A stretch of 8,790 bases of DNA from Actinomycetota bacterium (GTDB taxonomy: Bacteria > Actinomycetota > Actinomycetes > Nanopelagicales > Nanopelagicaceae), in NCBI GenBank assembly GCA_009701945.1, contig WLJF01000018.1, forward strand, positions 1 through 8,790. Direction: 5' to 3'. Below the pieces are notes generated by a model. That model searched no databases. It was given only the letters and a program-made list of their open reading frames with translations, and was not told the DNA's origin. Position numbers and translations under genes: made by a program. Of this stretch, positions 1 to 6,530 are shown piece after piece. The stretch's first letter is position 1. Every line of letters begins with the position of its first letter.

Positions 1-96
1 CCGAGATATTTGTTTTTGACCAACACCCACCGAGGTTTGCGGGGTGTAGTCCAAAGGTATTTGGCGTATTCGGCCGACCGCTAGCGAGCTACCCCT

Positions 97-123
97 GTGA
101 GACTCTTCTTTTTAGGAGTTCAC
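97..123 (+). promoter_or_regulatory. Candidate Shine-Dalgarno-sequestering hairpin
   Basis: GTGA (97-100) pairs with TCAC (120-123) and ACTC (102-105) pairs with GAGT (116-119), giving eight base pairs with G101 bulged and a ten-base loop. The AGGAG ribosome binding site (114-118) lies in the loop edge and 3' arm, so folding would hide it. A competing inverted repeat, TTCACA (119-124) with TGTGAA (126-131), covers the GTG start codon itself. The pairing is visible in the sequence; a regulatory role is inferred. Confidence 0.35.
114..118 (+). promoter_or_regulatory. Ribosome binding site deciding the start of the secreted protein
   Basis: AGGAG lies eight bases ahead of the GTG at 127. The in-frame GTG at 97 has no such site upstream. 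Starting at 127 also puts a clean signal peptide at the N terminus, so 127 is preferred. Confidence 0.7.
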
Positions 124-126
124 ACT

Positions 127-666
127 GTGAAAGCAACACATTTCAACAAGATCGCACTTGCGATTCTTCTTATTTCATCTCAAGTCATTTCAATCCCCGC
201 ATCCCATGCAGAATCAAAGGGCTGGCGTTATTGGGGTTACTTCCAGGCAGCCCCTGGTGCATCAACATGGAAAGCTGCAATGACTGGACCCACTGTCGAT
301 ATTGAAGATGGTGCTATTGAAGGTTGGTCTTTTGTCTTTAGTAGCGATGATGTTCCTTCTGTTGCCCCAAAGACAAAACCTTCATTTGCATCCATCTGTG
401 GAAAGACAAAGGCAGATTCCGATACCAAGCGCATTGGTCTTGTCATCGAATTCGGTGATGCCGCTTATGCACCGAAAGGTGAAAAAGTGCAGAAGCCAAT
501 AGTGCGCTGTGTGACGACAGCCAAGAGTTCACAAGGCATCGATGTCCTTGGCCAAGTGATCAAGGTTCGCTCAGCGAGTTCAGGGCTAATCTGCGGTCTC
601 AACGGATTTCCTAAGAAGGAATGCGGCGTAGAGATTGACACACCTGCTGCGCTGATCAAGAAGTAG
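127..666 (+). CDS. Secreted protein of unknown function heading the ECF transporter operon (SCO2322-like)
   Basis: The product is 179 residues from the GTG at 127. Residues 1-28 form a typical Sec signal peptide: a short Lys-containing N region, a hydrophobic core (IALAILLISSQVISI) and a probable SHA cleavage site before Glu-Ser-Lys-Gly-Trp. The mature part is small and soluble-looking, with no C-terminal membrane anchor. It has four cysteines (in SICGK, VRCVT, LICGL and KECGV), which could form two disulfides outside the cell. It resembles, from memory, the actinobacterial SCO2322-type family, whose genes sit beside ECF transporter genes; its function is not established. The T component follows 14 bases later. 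I infer an extracytoplasmic helper for substrate capture or delivery. The product is secreted with high likelihood, the family assignment is moderate, and the role is speculative. An extended start at 97 is possible but less likely. Confidence 0.75.
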   Translation: MKATHFNKIALAILLISSQVISIPASHAESKGWRYWGYFQAAPGASTWKAAMTGPTVDIEDGAIEGWSFVFSSDDVPSVAPKTKPSFASICGKTKADSDTKRIGLVIEFGDAAYAPKGEKVQKPIVRCVTTAKSSQGIDVLGQVIKVRSASSGLICGLNGFPKKECGVEIDTPAALIKK

Positions 667-680
667 ATAAGAAGTTCACC

Positions 681-1424
681 ATGAAGAAGCCATTGCATCC
701 ACTCACACTGTGGATCAGCGCGATACTCCTAGCAATAGGTGTTGTTGCACTCGATAACGCATGGATCGCGTTGGCGATCGTGGGTGCGGTGGCTCTTCTT
801 GTATTTGCTCGTCGTGATGGTTCACCATGGGAGAGAAGTTTCAATCTCTCACTGCGAATCGGGGCAGTAATTTTAGGGATCCGAACAATCGTGGGAATTC
901 TCATCGGTGTTCCGATTCCTGGAAGCATCCTCTTCACATTGCCCATTCTGGATTTACCTTCGTGGATGCCTGGCATACGCATTGGTGGCGCAGTCACACT
1001 AGAGAGATTGTCATCATCTCTTCATGAAGGTGTCATCATCGCAACGATGATTGCCCTCTTTGGTGCTGCAACATCTCTGACAAGCCCACATAAATTGCTG
1101 CGAGTCACTCCATCATTCATCTATGAAATAGGAATCACCTTAGTCATTGCCACTTCGCTCTTTCCGCAGCTTGCCACCAGCGCACGTCGAATTCGCACAG
1201 CACAGAAATTGCGTGGGATGGAAAATATCCACATCCGCTCCATTGCAATCCCATTGCTTGAAGAATCTCTCTCGCGTTCATTACAACTTGCGGCCGCCAT
1301 GGATGCCAGGGGCTATGGAATAAGTAGAAAGCGTTCTCGATATCGCCCTCAACAATGGTTGATGCGCGATAACGTCATTGTTCTGCTCACTGTTGCCGCA
1401 TCCGCTGTGATGGTGGCGCGATGA
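681..1424 (+). CDS. ecfT: ECF transporter T component (EcfT/CbiQ family transmembrane coupling protein)
   Basis: This 247-residue integral membrane protein is the scaffold of an energy-coupling factor importer; it transmits ATPase movements to the substrate-binding S component. Hydrophobic segments lie at roughly residues 9-24, 26-43, 57-78, 117-133, 145-165 and 230-246. The two cytoplasmic coupling motifs of the family are both visible: a K-L-R-G element at 176-179 and the D-A-R-G-Y-G element at 208-213. Their arginines are the ones that contact the ATPase grooves in known EcfT proteins. The start is the ATG at 681, with only a weak AAGAAG ahead of it (669-674), so translation may depend on ribosomes finishing the upstream gene 14 bases away. 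Its TGA overlaps the ATG of the ATPase gene. The family is secure; the substrate is set by the S component and is unknown. Confidence 0.9.
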   Translation: MKKPLHPLTLWISAILLAIGVVALDNAWIALAIVGAVALLVFARRDGSPWERSFNLSLRIGAVILGIRTIVGILIGVPIPGSILFTLPILDLPSWMPGIRIGGAVTLERLSSSLHEGVIIATMIALFGAATSLTSPHKLLRVTPSFIYEIGITLVIATSLFPQLATSARRIRTAQKLRGMENIHIRSIAIPLLEESLSRSLQLAAAMDARGYGISRKRSRYRPQQWLMRDNVIVLLTVAASAVMVAR

Positions 1425-3025
1425 TCACCTTCTCCAACGTTTCATTGATTTATCCGCACTCCACCAAGACCATCCTTGAAGATCTCTCCTTTCAAATTCA
1501 AGAGGGCGAGATGGTCCTTGTCATGGGCGAGACAGGATCAGGTAAGTCATCGCTGCTGCGCTTGATTAACGGGCTAGTCCCCCATCACACCGGTGGCATC
1601 TTGGCCGGTGATATCTCTGTCGATGGAATCTCAACACGAACTGTGAAACCAGGTTCTCTCGCACATCTTGTTGGCATCGTTGGTCAAAATCCTATGAATG
1701 GATTTGTCACAGATATAGTTGAAGAGGAGCTCGCATTTAGCATGGAGGCTCTGAACTTCGCACCTGATGTCATGCGCAAGAGAGTAGAAGAAATTCTCGA
1801 TCTTCTAAGTTTGAGTTCTCTGCGAAATCGCTCAATCGCAACCCTCAGCGGAGGTGAACAGCAGCGAGTAGCGATAGGTGCAGCGCTTGTGATGCAGCCC
1901 AAGGTTCTGGTTCTTGATGAACCTACAAGTGCACTTGACCCTATTGCAGCAGAGGAAGTTCTCTCAGTCTTACATCGCCTTGTTCACGACTTGAGTGTGA
2001 CGGTCATTATCGCCGAGCACCGACTAGAGCGAGTCATCCAATTTGTCGATCGCATTATCTATATCGAGGGAAATGGCGAAACATCCATCGGTTCTGCAGA
2101 TGAGATTCTCAAAAGTTCAGAGTTAGTTCCGCCAATTGTGAAGTTAGCACGCGCACTTAATTTAAGCGAGATTGGCACAAGTGTTCGTGAAGTAAGGCGC
2201 GCTACCGATGAGATTCGAAGTCGCCAATATCCTGAAGTAGATATCGCTTCGAAGGCCGATTCACCTGCCATTGAAGTCAAAGATGTTTCGCATTCCTATG
2301 GTGAAAAAGTTGCACTCAACAAGATAAACACCACTATCCACCACGGTGAAATCGTCGCCATCATGGGTCGTAACGGCGCAGGTAAGAGCACGCTTCTTCA
2401 CTCCATTGTTGGCTTGCATGCACCCGACAAAGGAAAAATCACCGTCAATGGTCAAGATCCCACAGCGCTCACAGGTGGTGCTCGCAGACAGGCAATTGGA
2501 TATGTCCCTCAAGAACCTAGCGACCTTCTCTTTGCATCTAGTGTTGAAGAAGAATGCTCACATGCAGATCGCGACAATGAACTAGTGGCGGGATCAACTG
2601 CAGCACTTCTCAATCGCCTCGTTCCTCACATCTCTCACAACGCTCATCCCAATGATCTCTCTGAAGGCCAACGATTAGCACTTGTTCTGAGCATCGTTCT
2701 GGCGGCAAGTCCCGATGTTTTAGTCCTGGATGAACCAACGCGAGGATTGGATTACCGGGCAAAGAGTCTCTTTGGATTAGCGCTTAAAGAGTATGCAATG
2801 CAATTTAATAGACCGGTCCTTCTTGCAACCCACGATGTTGAACTTGTTGCAGAGCTCGCAGATCGCGTTCTCTTCCTTGCAGAAGGTGACATCGTCGCCG
2901 ATGGCACCACTCTTGAAGTTCTTCTCTCATCCCCTGCCTTCGCACCACAAGTGGCAAAGATTATGTCGCCTAAACCATGGCTTACTGTGAGTGATGTTGT
3001 TCAGGCACTGGGAGATGTGAAATGA
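1421..3025 (+). CDS. ECF transporter ATPase with two fused ABC domains
   Basis: The 534-residue protein carries both nucleotide-binding domains of an ECF importer in one chain, replacing the usual separate EcfA1 and EcfA2. Domain 1 (about 1-225) has Walker A GETGSGKS at 36-43, Q-loop Gln89, signature LSGGEQQR at 142-149, Walker B ending in Asp166-Glu167 and the switch His200. Domain 2 (about 284-500) has Walker A GRNGAGKS at 316-323, Q-loop Gln364, a degenerate signature LSEGQ at 413-417, Walker B ending in Asp437-Glu438 and switch His471. Both sites therefore keep their catalytic glutamate and histidine. Residues 226-283 form a charged linker. It starts on an ATGA overlap with the T component and ends on another with the S component, which implies translational coupling and fixed stoichiometry. 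Such fused ATPases are common in Actinobacteria. Automatic pipelines may label it CbiO, but cobalt is not implied. Confidence 0.93.
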   Translation: MITFSNVSLIYPHSTKTILEDLSFQIQEGEMVLVMGETGSGKSSLLRLINGLVPHHTGGILAGDISVDGISTRTVKPGSLAHLVGIVGQNPMNGFVTDIVEEELAFSMEALNFAPDVMRKRVEEILDLLSLSSLRNRSIATLSGGEQQRVAIGAALVMQPKVLVLDEPTSALDPIAAEEVLSVLHRLVHDLSVTVIIAEHRLERVIQFVDRIIYIEGNGETSIGSADEILKSSELVPPIVKLARALNLSEIGTSVREVRRATDEIRSRQYPEVDIASKADSPAIEVKDVSHSYGEKVALNKINTTIHHGEIVAIMGRNGAGKSTLLHSIVGLHAPDKGKITVNGQDPTALTGGARRQAIGYVPQEPSDLLFASSVEEECSHADRDNELVAGSTAALLNRLVPHISHNAHPNDLSEGQRLALVLSIVLAASPDVLVLDEPTRGLDYRAKSLFGLALKEYAMQFNRPVLLATHDVELVAELADRVLFLAEGDIVADGTTLEVLLSSPAFAPQVAKIMSPKPWLTVSDVVQALGDVK

Positions 3026-3816
3026 GGACTGCTGGAATCTTCTCCTTTAGAGGTGCCTCACTCATTGCACTGCTTGCAACAAGTGCGATCAGCGCACTGG
3101 GCTTCATCTGGCCATTTCTGATCAACGAAAAGCAAGGCCATCCTCAGTGGATCTTCTTGCTCGCAACTCCCTGCGCCCTCTTGCTCTTGATGATCAGTGT
3201 GAGCAACAAGGACCTCGATAGTAAGTCGATTGCACTTCTTGCAGTGTTATCTGCACTCATTGCAGCACTTCGCCCCATGGGAACGGGTGCTGTGGGAATT
3301 GAACCGATGTGGTTTGTACTAATTCTGGCAGCACGCGTATTTGGTCCATCGTTTGGATTTCTTCTCGGGACAATTTCAATGTTTCTCTCTGCCATTCTCA
3401 CAGGAGGAATCGGACCGTGGGTTGCCTATCAATCATTTGCTGCTGGATGGATCGGACTTGGAGTCGCTTTGATTCCGAGGGGGTTGCGAGGTAAGTCAGA
3501 AATATTCGCACTGGCAATCTATGGAATCACTGCGGCTGGGTTCTTTGGCATAGCTATGGACTTGCAATTTTGGCCTTGGGCGTTGGGTGCAGATACTCAA
3601 CTCTCTTACGTTGCAGGGGCGCCCATCTCAGAAAACTTCGCACATTTCATCTCCTACCATTTTCTCTCATCCATGGCTTGGGATATTCCGCGAGCGATCT
3701 TTACCGCCTCATTGATTGCAATCACAGCAACGCCGGTTCTTCACACTTTGCGCAGAGCACACACAAAAGCTGCCTTTATGACTCCGATTGAATTTATCGA
3801 ACGTGTGAAGGCATAA
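3022..3816 (+). CDS. ECF transporter S component (membrane substrate-binding subunit), substrate unknown
   Basis: This 264-residue hydrophobic protein should bind the transported micronutrient within the membrane. Around eight membrane segments can be read: two N-terminal ones (about 11-33 and 42-60), then six (about 69-84, 94-108, 110-128, 132-152, 160-182 and 222-242) that fit the six-helix S fold. Helix 69-84 carries an AxxxAxxxA pattern (Ala74, Ala78, Ala82), like the alanine motif by which S components dock on EcfT. S components are usually near 170-220 residues, so the first 65 or so residues look like an added two-helix extension. The stretch from ALRPMGTG to GIGPW (82-133) matches, from memory, a common actinobacterial S family. 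It starts at the ATG of an ATGA overlap with the ATPase gene, and its 3' end overlaps gcvT by 23 bases. A corrinoid substrate is possible but unproven. Confidence 0.85.
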   Translation: MRTAGIFSFRGASLIALLATSAISALGFIWPFLINEKQGHPQWIFLLATPCALLLLMISVSNKDLDSKSIALLAVLSALIAALRPMGTGAVGIEPMWFVLILAARVFGPSFGFLLGTISMFLSAILTGGIGPWVAYQSFAAGWIGLGVALIPRGLRGKSEIFALAIYGITAAGFFGIAMDLQFWPWALGADTQLSYVAGAPISENFAHFISYHFLSSMAWDIPRAIFTASLIAITATPVLHTLRRAHTKAAFMTPIEFIERVKA

Positions 3817-4882
3817 AGGGCAAAGCACTGATTGTGGCCGATGACTCGCGTCCGCGAACATCAATGGTGACAACATCTCCAATTGCAAAGGCAGGATCAA
3901 TCAGCGCAAGTGCAATTCCCACTTTCAGAGACGGTGAGAAAGTTCCGCTTGTGACGATGCCAATTTCTTTGCCATCAATATCCTTGATAGCCATCCCTGC
4001 GCGAGGAATTCCACGATCATTAGATCGCAATGCTTTCAGTGTGCGCACAACGCCTTCTTCGCGCTGAGATTGCAGAACGTGTGAGCCTCGGAAAGATTCC
4101 TTCTTCCAACCAATAGCCCATCCTGCACTTGCCTGTACTGGTGAGATTTCAAGAGAGAGTTCATGGCCATGGAGCGGGTAACCCATCTCAGTGCGCAGGG
4201 TGTCTCGCGCACCAAGGCCGCAAATAGCTCCATCAAATGGCTTCATCGCCTCAACGAGTGCATCCCAGACAACTGTTGCATCATTCCACGTTGGCACTAG
4301 TTCATACCCATGTTCACCTGTATATCCAGTGCGACAGAGAATCACGTCACAGCCTGCGATAGTGACATGAGCAAATGCCATGTAATCCATAGTCGGATTG
4401 ATACCAAGACTCTTTACAACATCAACAGCACGCGGACCTTGCAGTGCAAGAACAGCAAAACTCTCATGGAGATTGGTCACTGAAATTGAATCTGGTGCGT
4501 TCTCCTTCAGTACTCGAACAACATCTGTCGTATTCGAAGCATTAGGAATGAGGAAGAAATCTGAATCCGAATTACGATAGGCAATCAGATCATCTATGAC
4601 CCCGCCATCAGGATTACAGAGCAAGGTGTATTGCGCTTTGCTATCGATGATGCGAGATAAATCATTGGTAAACATCGCATTGAGAAATTCCAGAGCACCT
4701 TCACCTATGACGCTGGCTTTGCCAAGGTGTGAGACATCAAAAAGCCCTACTCGTTCTCGAACAGCGGCGTGCTCTGCCAGAACGCCTGCACCGGGGTACT
4801 CGATGGGCATCAACCAGCCACCAAAATCGGCCATCTTCGCCTGAAGGTCGAGATGTTTCTGATGCAAAGGTGAGTTTTTCAC
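3794..4882 (-). CDS. gcvT: Glycine cleavage system T protein (aminomethyltransferase)
   Basis: GcvT transfers the methylene group of aminomethyl-lipoyl H protein to tetrahydrofolate, releasing ammonia and giving 5,10-methylene-THF (EC 2.1.2.10). The 362-residue length is normal for the family. Visible family signatures, in order, are FGGWLMPIEY (20-29), GLFDVSHLGK (46-55), GGVIDDLIAYR (93-103) with the acidic pair Asp97-Asp98 that includes the catalytic aspartate, ALQGP (146-150), RTGYTGEHGYE (184-194) and GLGARDTLRTEMGYPLHGHEL (222-242). The C-terminal barrel extends to residue 362. The start is a GTG at 4882 without a Shine-Dalgarno; the family's usual N terminus fits this start, and a -10-like box just upstream suggests a leaderless mRNA. 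No gcvP or gcvH lies in the window, so the partners must be encoded elsewhere. The stop lies inside the S component gene, in convergent orientation. Confidence 0.96.
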   Translation of the reverse strand: MKNSPLHQKHLDLQAKMADFGGWLMPIEYPGAGVLAEHAAVRERVGLFDVSHLGKASVIGEGALEFLNAMFTNDLSRIIDSKAQYTLLCNPDGGVIDDLIAYRNSDSDFFLIPNASNTTDVVRVLKENAPDSISVTNLHESFAVLALQGPRAVDVVKSLGINPTMDYMAFAHVTIAGCDVILCRTGYTGEHGYELVPTWNDATVVWDALVEAMKPFDGAICGLGARDTLRTEMGYPLHGHELSLEISPVQASAGWAIGWKKESFRGSHVLQSQREEGVVRTLKALRSNDRGIPRAGMAIKDIDGKEIGIVTSGTFSPSLKVGIALALIDPAFAIGDVVTIDVRGRESSATISALPFMPSHVR

Positions 4883-4888
4883 AACGAC

Positions 4889-4894
4889 AACTTA
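4889..4894 (-). promoter_or_regulatory. Candidate -10 box of a leaderless gcvT promoter
   Basis: Read on the minus strand, TAAGTT (TANNNT pattern) ends six bases before the GTG start codon of gcvT. That spacing would put the transcription start at or next to the start codon. The lack of a Shine-Dalgarno ahead of gcvT supports a leaderless transcript. No good -35 box was found at the expected distance. Confidence 0.45.
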
Positions 4895-4898
4895 CACT
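4893..4898 (+). promoter_or_regulatory. Candidate -10 box of the pepA promoter
   Basis: TACACT matches TATAAT at four of six positions. It would place the transcription start near 4905 and give pepA a 5' UTR of about 45 bases that includes its ribosome binding site. It overlaps the opposite-strand -10 candidate of gcvT by two bases. The -35 region is weak. Confidence 0.4.
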
Positions 4899-4937
4899 TA
4901 CGACTCGCATCTGCTGAGTATCAGCCGAGTGATATCT

Positions 4938-4944
4938 AGAGGAG
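4938..4944 (+). promoter_or_regulatory. Ribosome binding site of pepA
   Basis: AGAGGAG sits five bases ahead of the ATG at 4950. It overlaps codons that would be translated from the in-frame GTG at 4929, so the ATG at 4950 is the preferred start. Confidence 0.8.
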
Positions 4945-4949
4945 TCGCC

Positions 4950-6464
4950 ATGACCACGATCCGCCTTTCAGACGGAATTGTTAAAGATGATGTCTTAGTC
5001 ATCGGATTGGCATATAAGAGCGCTAAATCCTCAAAGACCGGTGCCACCTCATTGCAGATTGAAACAGGCGACCTCGCCATGGATACAAAATCCCTTCTCC
5101 AATCACTCGCTGATTTAGGTGCTACAGGAAAAGCAGATGAAGTCATTAAGGTTCCCGGCACTTCCACGCGCCTGATTGTCTTCACAGGTCTTGGTAAGGC
5201 AAGCACAAGCTATGGCCATGAAGTTCTTCGTCGCGCAGCAGGTGCTGCAGCTCGCGCACTAGCGGGAAATGCAAGTGCCACTTTTGCACTTCCTGCGAAG
5301 TCTTTATCTGGCATTAGAGGCGTTGCAGAAGGTGCAGGTCTTGGTTCTTATCTCTTTGATCAATTTAGAGGTTCAACTAAGAGTGGCCAGAAATCACCAT
5401 TGAAAACAATCACTGTTCACACAGACCTCGCTTCGCAAGCAAGTGCGAAGGCTGCGGCGAAATCTGCTGAAGTGATTGCAACCTATACAAACCTTGTGCG
5501 CGATCTCATTAACACGCCCCCAAGCCACTTAACTCCAGAAACATTCTGCAAAGAAATCAATGACGCCGTAAAGAAGGCGGGAGGCACTGCCCTTGGCCTC
5601 AAAGTCTCTGTCATGACAGATGCGCAATTAAAGTCAAAGGGTTACGGCGGAATCATTGGAGTCGGTCAAGGCTCTGTTAATCCCCCACGCCTTCTCAACA
5701 TCTCTTACACGCCAAAAGGTGTGAAAGCCAAGAAGAAATATGCCTTCGTCGGTAAAGGAATTACTTTCGATTCGGGTGGATTAGCTCTTAAGCCTGCCAA
5801 GGGTATGGAGGCGATGAAATCAGATATGAGTGGCGCAGCGGCTGTATGCGCGGCAACCATCGCAATCGCCCTTCTCAAACTTCCTGTTGCAATTGAAACA
5901 TGGGCACCATTGGCAGAAAATATGATTAGCGATACTGCAACTCGTCCAAGTGATGTCATCACTATCTATGGTGGAAAAACTGTTGAAGTTCTCAATCCCG
6001 ATGCAGAAGGTCGCCTCGTTCTTGCAGATGCTCTTGTGCGAGCACAGGAGACAAAAGATCTTGATGGCATCATCGATGTCGCCACACTCACCGGTGCACA
6101 AGTTGTTGCACTGGGAACTCGCACAAGCGCTGTGATGACAAATAACGAGGCATTTTCATCTCACTTTATGGATGTGACGAAAGAAACAGGTGAAGCATTT
6201 TGGCCAATGCCACTACCTGTTGAATTGCGAGCTTCCCTTGATTCACCTGTCGCAGATCTTGCAAATATTGGTGAACGAATGGGCGGAATGCTTGTTGCTG
6301 GCTTATTCCTGAAGGATTTCATCACAGATGAACTACCTTGGCTGCATCTTGATATCGCAGGTCCTGCCTATAACGAGAGCCAGCCCCATGGATATACCCC
6401 AGTGGGTGGAACGGGAATTGCCCTTCGTTCTCTCGTGCAGCTAGCTATTTCGGCAACTGCTTAG
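4950..6464 (+). CDS. pepA: Leucyl aminopeptidase, M17 family (cytosol aminopeptidase PepA)
   Basis: PepA is a cytoplasmic, normally hexameric two-metal exopeptidase that removes N-terminal residues from peptides and so recycles amino acids. The product is 504 residues, normal for M17, with an N-terminal regulatory-type domain (about 1-165) and a C-terminal catalytic domain. All key catalytic residues are visible: Lys269 and Asp274 in VGKGITFDSGG, catalytic Lys281, Asp292 in KSDMSGAA, then Asp351, Glu353 and the bicarbonate-site Arg355 in the NPDAEGRL signature (349-356). The ATG at 4950 is favoured by a strong Shine-Dalgarno. The gene is divergent from gcvT, a neighbour pair I recall in Mycobacterium and other Actinobacteria, and the lpd gene follows on the same strand after 66 bases. 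Some PepA proteins also bind DNA (E. coli), but nothing here speaks for or against that. Confidence 0.97.
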   Translation: MTTIRLSDGIVKDDVLVIGLAYKSAKSSKTGATSLQIETGDLAMDTKSLLQSLADLGATGKADEVIKVPGTSTRLIVFTGLGKASTSYGHEVLRRAAGAAARALAGNASATFALPAKSLSGIRGVAEGAGLGSYLFDQFRGSTKSGQKSPLKTITVHTDLASQASAKAAAKSAEVIATYTNLVRDLINTPPSHLTPETFCKEINDAVKKAGGTALGLKVSVMTDAQLKSKGYGGIIGVGQGSVNPPRLLNISYTPKGVKAKKKYAFVGKGITFDSGGLALKPAKGMEAMKSDMSGAAAVCAATIAIALLKLPVAIETWAPLAENMISDTATRPSDVITIYGGKTVEVLNPDAEGRLVLADALVRAQETKDLDGIIDVATLTGAQVVALGTRTSAVMTNNEAFSSHFMDVTKETGEAFWPMPLPVELRASLDSPVADLANIGERMGGMLVAGLFLKDFITDELPWLHLDIAGPAYNESQPHGYTPVGGTGIALRSLVQLAISATA

Positions 6465-6470
6465 GCAGTT
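6455..6470 (+). other. Perfect 6-bp hairpin over the pepA stop codon
   Basis: AACTGC (6455-6460) and GCAGTT (6465-6470) flank a four-base TTAG loop that contains the pepA stop codon. No T-run follows, so it is not a standard intrinsic terminator. It could be a weak transcript-end or mRNA-stability element between pepA and lpd, or it could be chance. Confidence 0.35.
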
Positions 6471-6485
6471 ATGCAATCGCCCACC

Positions 6486-6504
6486 TAGGCTGGCAAGATA
6501 GGGT
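6486..6504 (+). promoter_or_regulatory. Weak candidate promoter for lpd-E2
   Basis: Two TANNNT boxes, TAGGCT (6486-6491) and TAGGGT (6499-6504), lie in the 66-base gap between pepA and lpd. Neither has a convincing -35 box. They suggest, without showing, that lpd and the E2 gene can be transcribed independently of pepA. Confidence 0.25.
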
Positions 6505-6514
6505 CGTTGAGCTT

Positions 6515-6523
6515 GAGGAGGAG
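6515..6523 (+). promoter_or_regulatory. Strong double Shine-Dalgarno of lpd
   Basis: GAGGAGGAG contains two overlapping AGGAG cores. The GTG at 6531 lies seven bases after the second core, an ideal spacing. The GTG at 6525 lies three bases after AGGAGG (6516-6521), which is tight. This supports 6531 over 6525; the upstream TTG at 6507 lies ahead of the site and is unlikely. Confidence 0.7.
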
Positions 6524-6530
6524 TGTGTCG

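Larger units (their letters stand above)
1..126 (+). other. Leader/intergenic region upstream of the ECF operon, rich in short inverted repeats
   Basis: No gene was assigned here. The sequence shows several short stems: ACACCC (23-28) with GGGTGT (42-47), CCAAA (51-55) with TTTGG (60-64), the palindromes CGGCCG (71-76) and CGCTAGCG (79-86), and GTGAGACTC (97-105) with GAGTTCAC (116-123). GGGGTGTAG (41-49) can alternatively pair with CTACCCC (89-95) if two bases bulge out, which would exclude the first stem. A TTGACC at 16-21 resembles a -35 box, but no TANNNT -10 box occurs anywhere in 1-126, so transcription probably starts upstream of the window. That fits either a structured mRNA leader or a gap inside a longer operon. 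No known riboswitch core was recognised. Confidence 0.45.

Noticed and set aside
1..15. The first bases (CCGAGATATTTG) faintly recall the B12 box at the 3' end of cobalamin riboswitches.
   Set aside because: The conserved CC and GCC bases are absent, the alignment needs a shift, and the rest of any aptamer would lie outside the window. Only upstream sequence could settle it.
16..21. TTGACC as a -35 promoter box for the ECF operon.
   Set aside because: No TANNNT box occurs at a workable spacing, or anywhere in 1-126.
97..126. Earlier in-frame GTG start (97) for the secreted protein.
   Set aside because: It lacks a Shine-Dalgarno, would place extra residues before a standard signal peptide, and would translate through the AGGAG that serves position 127.
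119..136. ACACTGTGA near the first start codon resembles part of the cobalamin riboswitch core.
   Set aside because: It lies across the start codon of the secreted protein and none of the other core elements are nearby. The match is too short to mean anything.
656..997. Antisense open frame of 113 codons opposite the secreted-protein/EcfT junction.
   Set aside because: It has no recognisable motif or ribosome binding site and lies across two well-supported genes on the plus strand.
4929..4949. Upstream GTG start for pepA.
   Set aside because: The strong AGAGGAG lies inside this would-be extension and is correctly spaced for the ATG at 4950.
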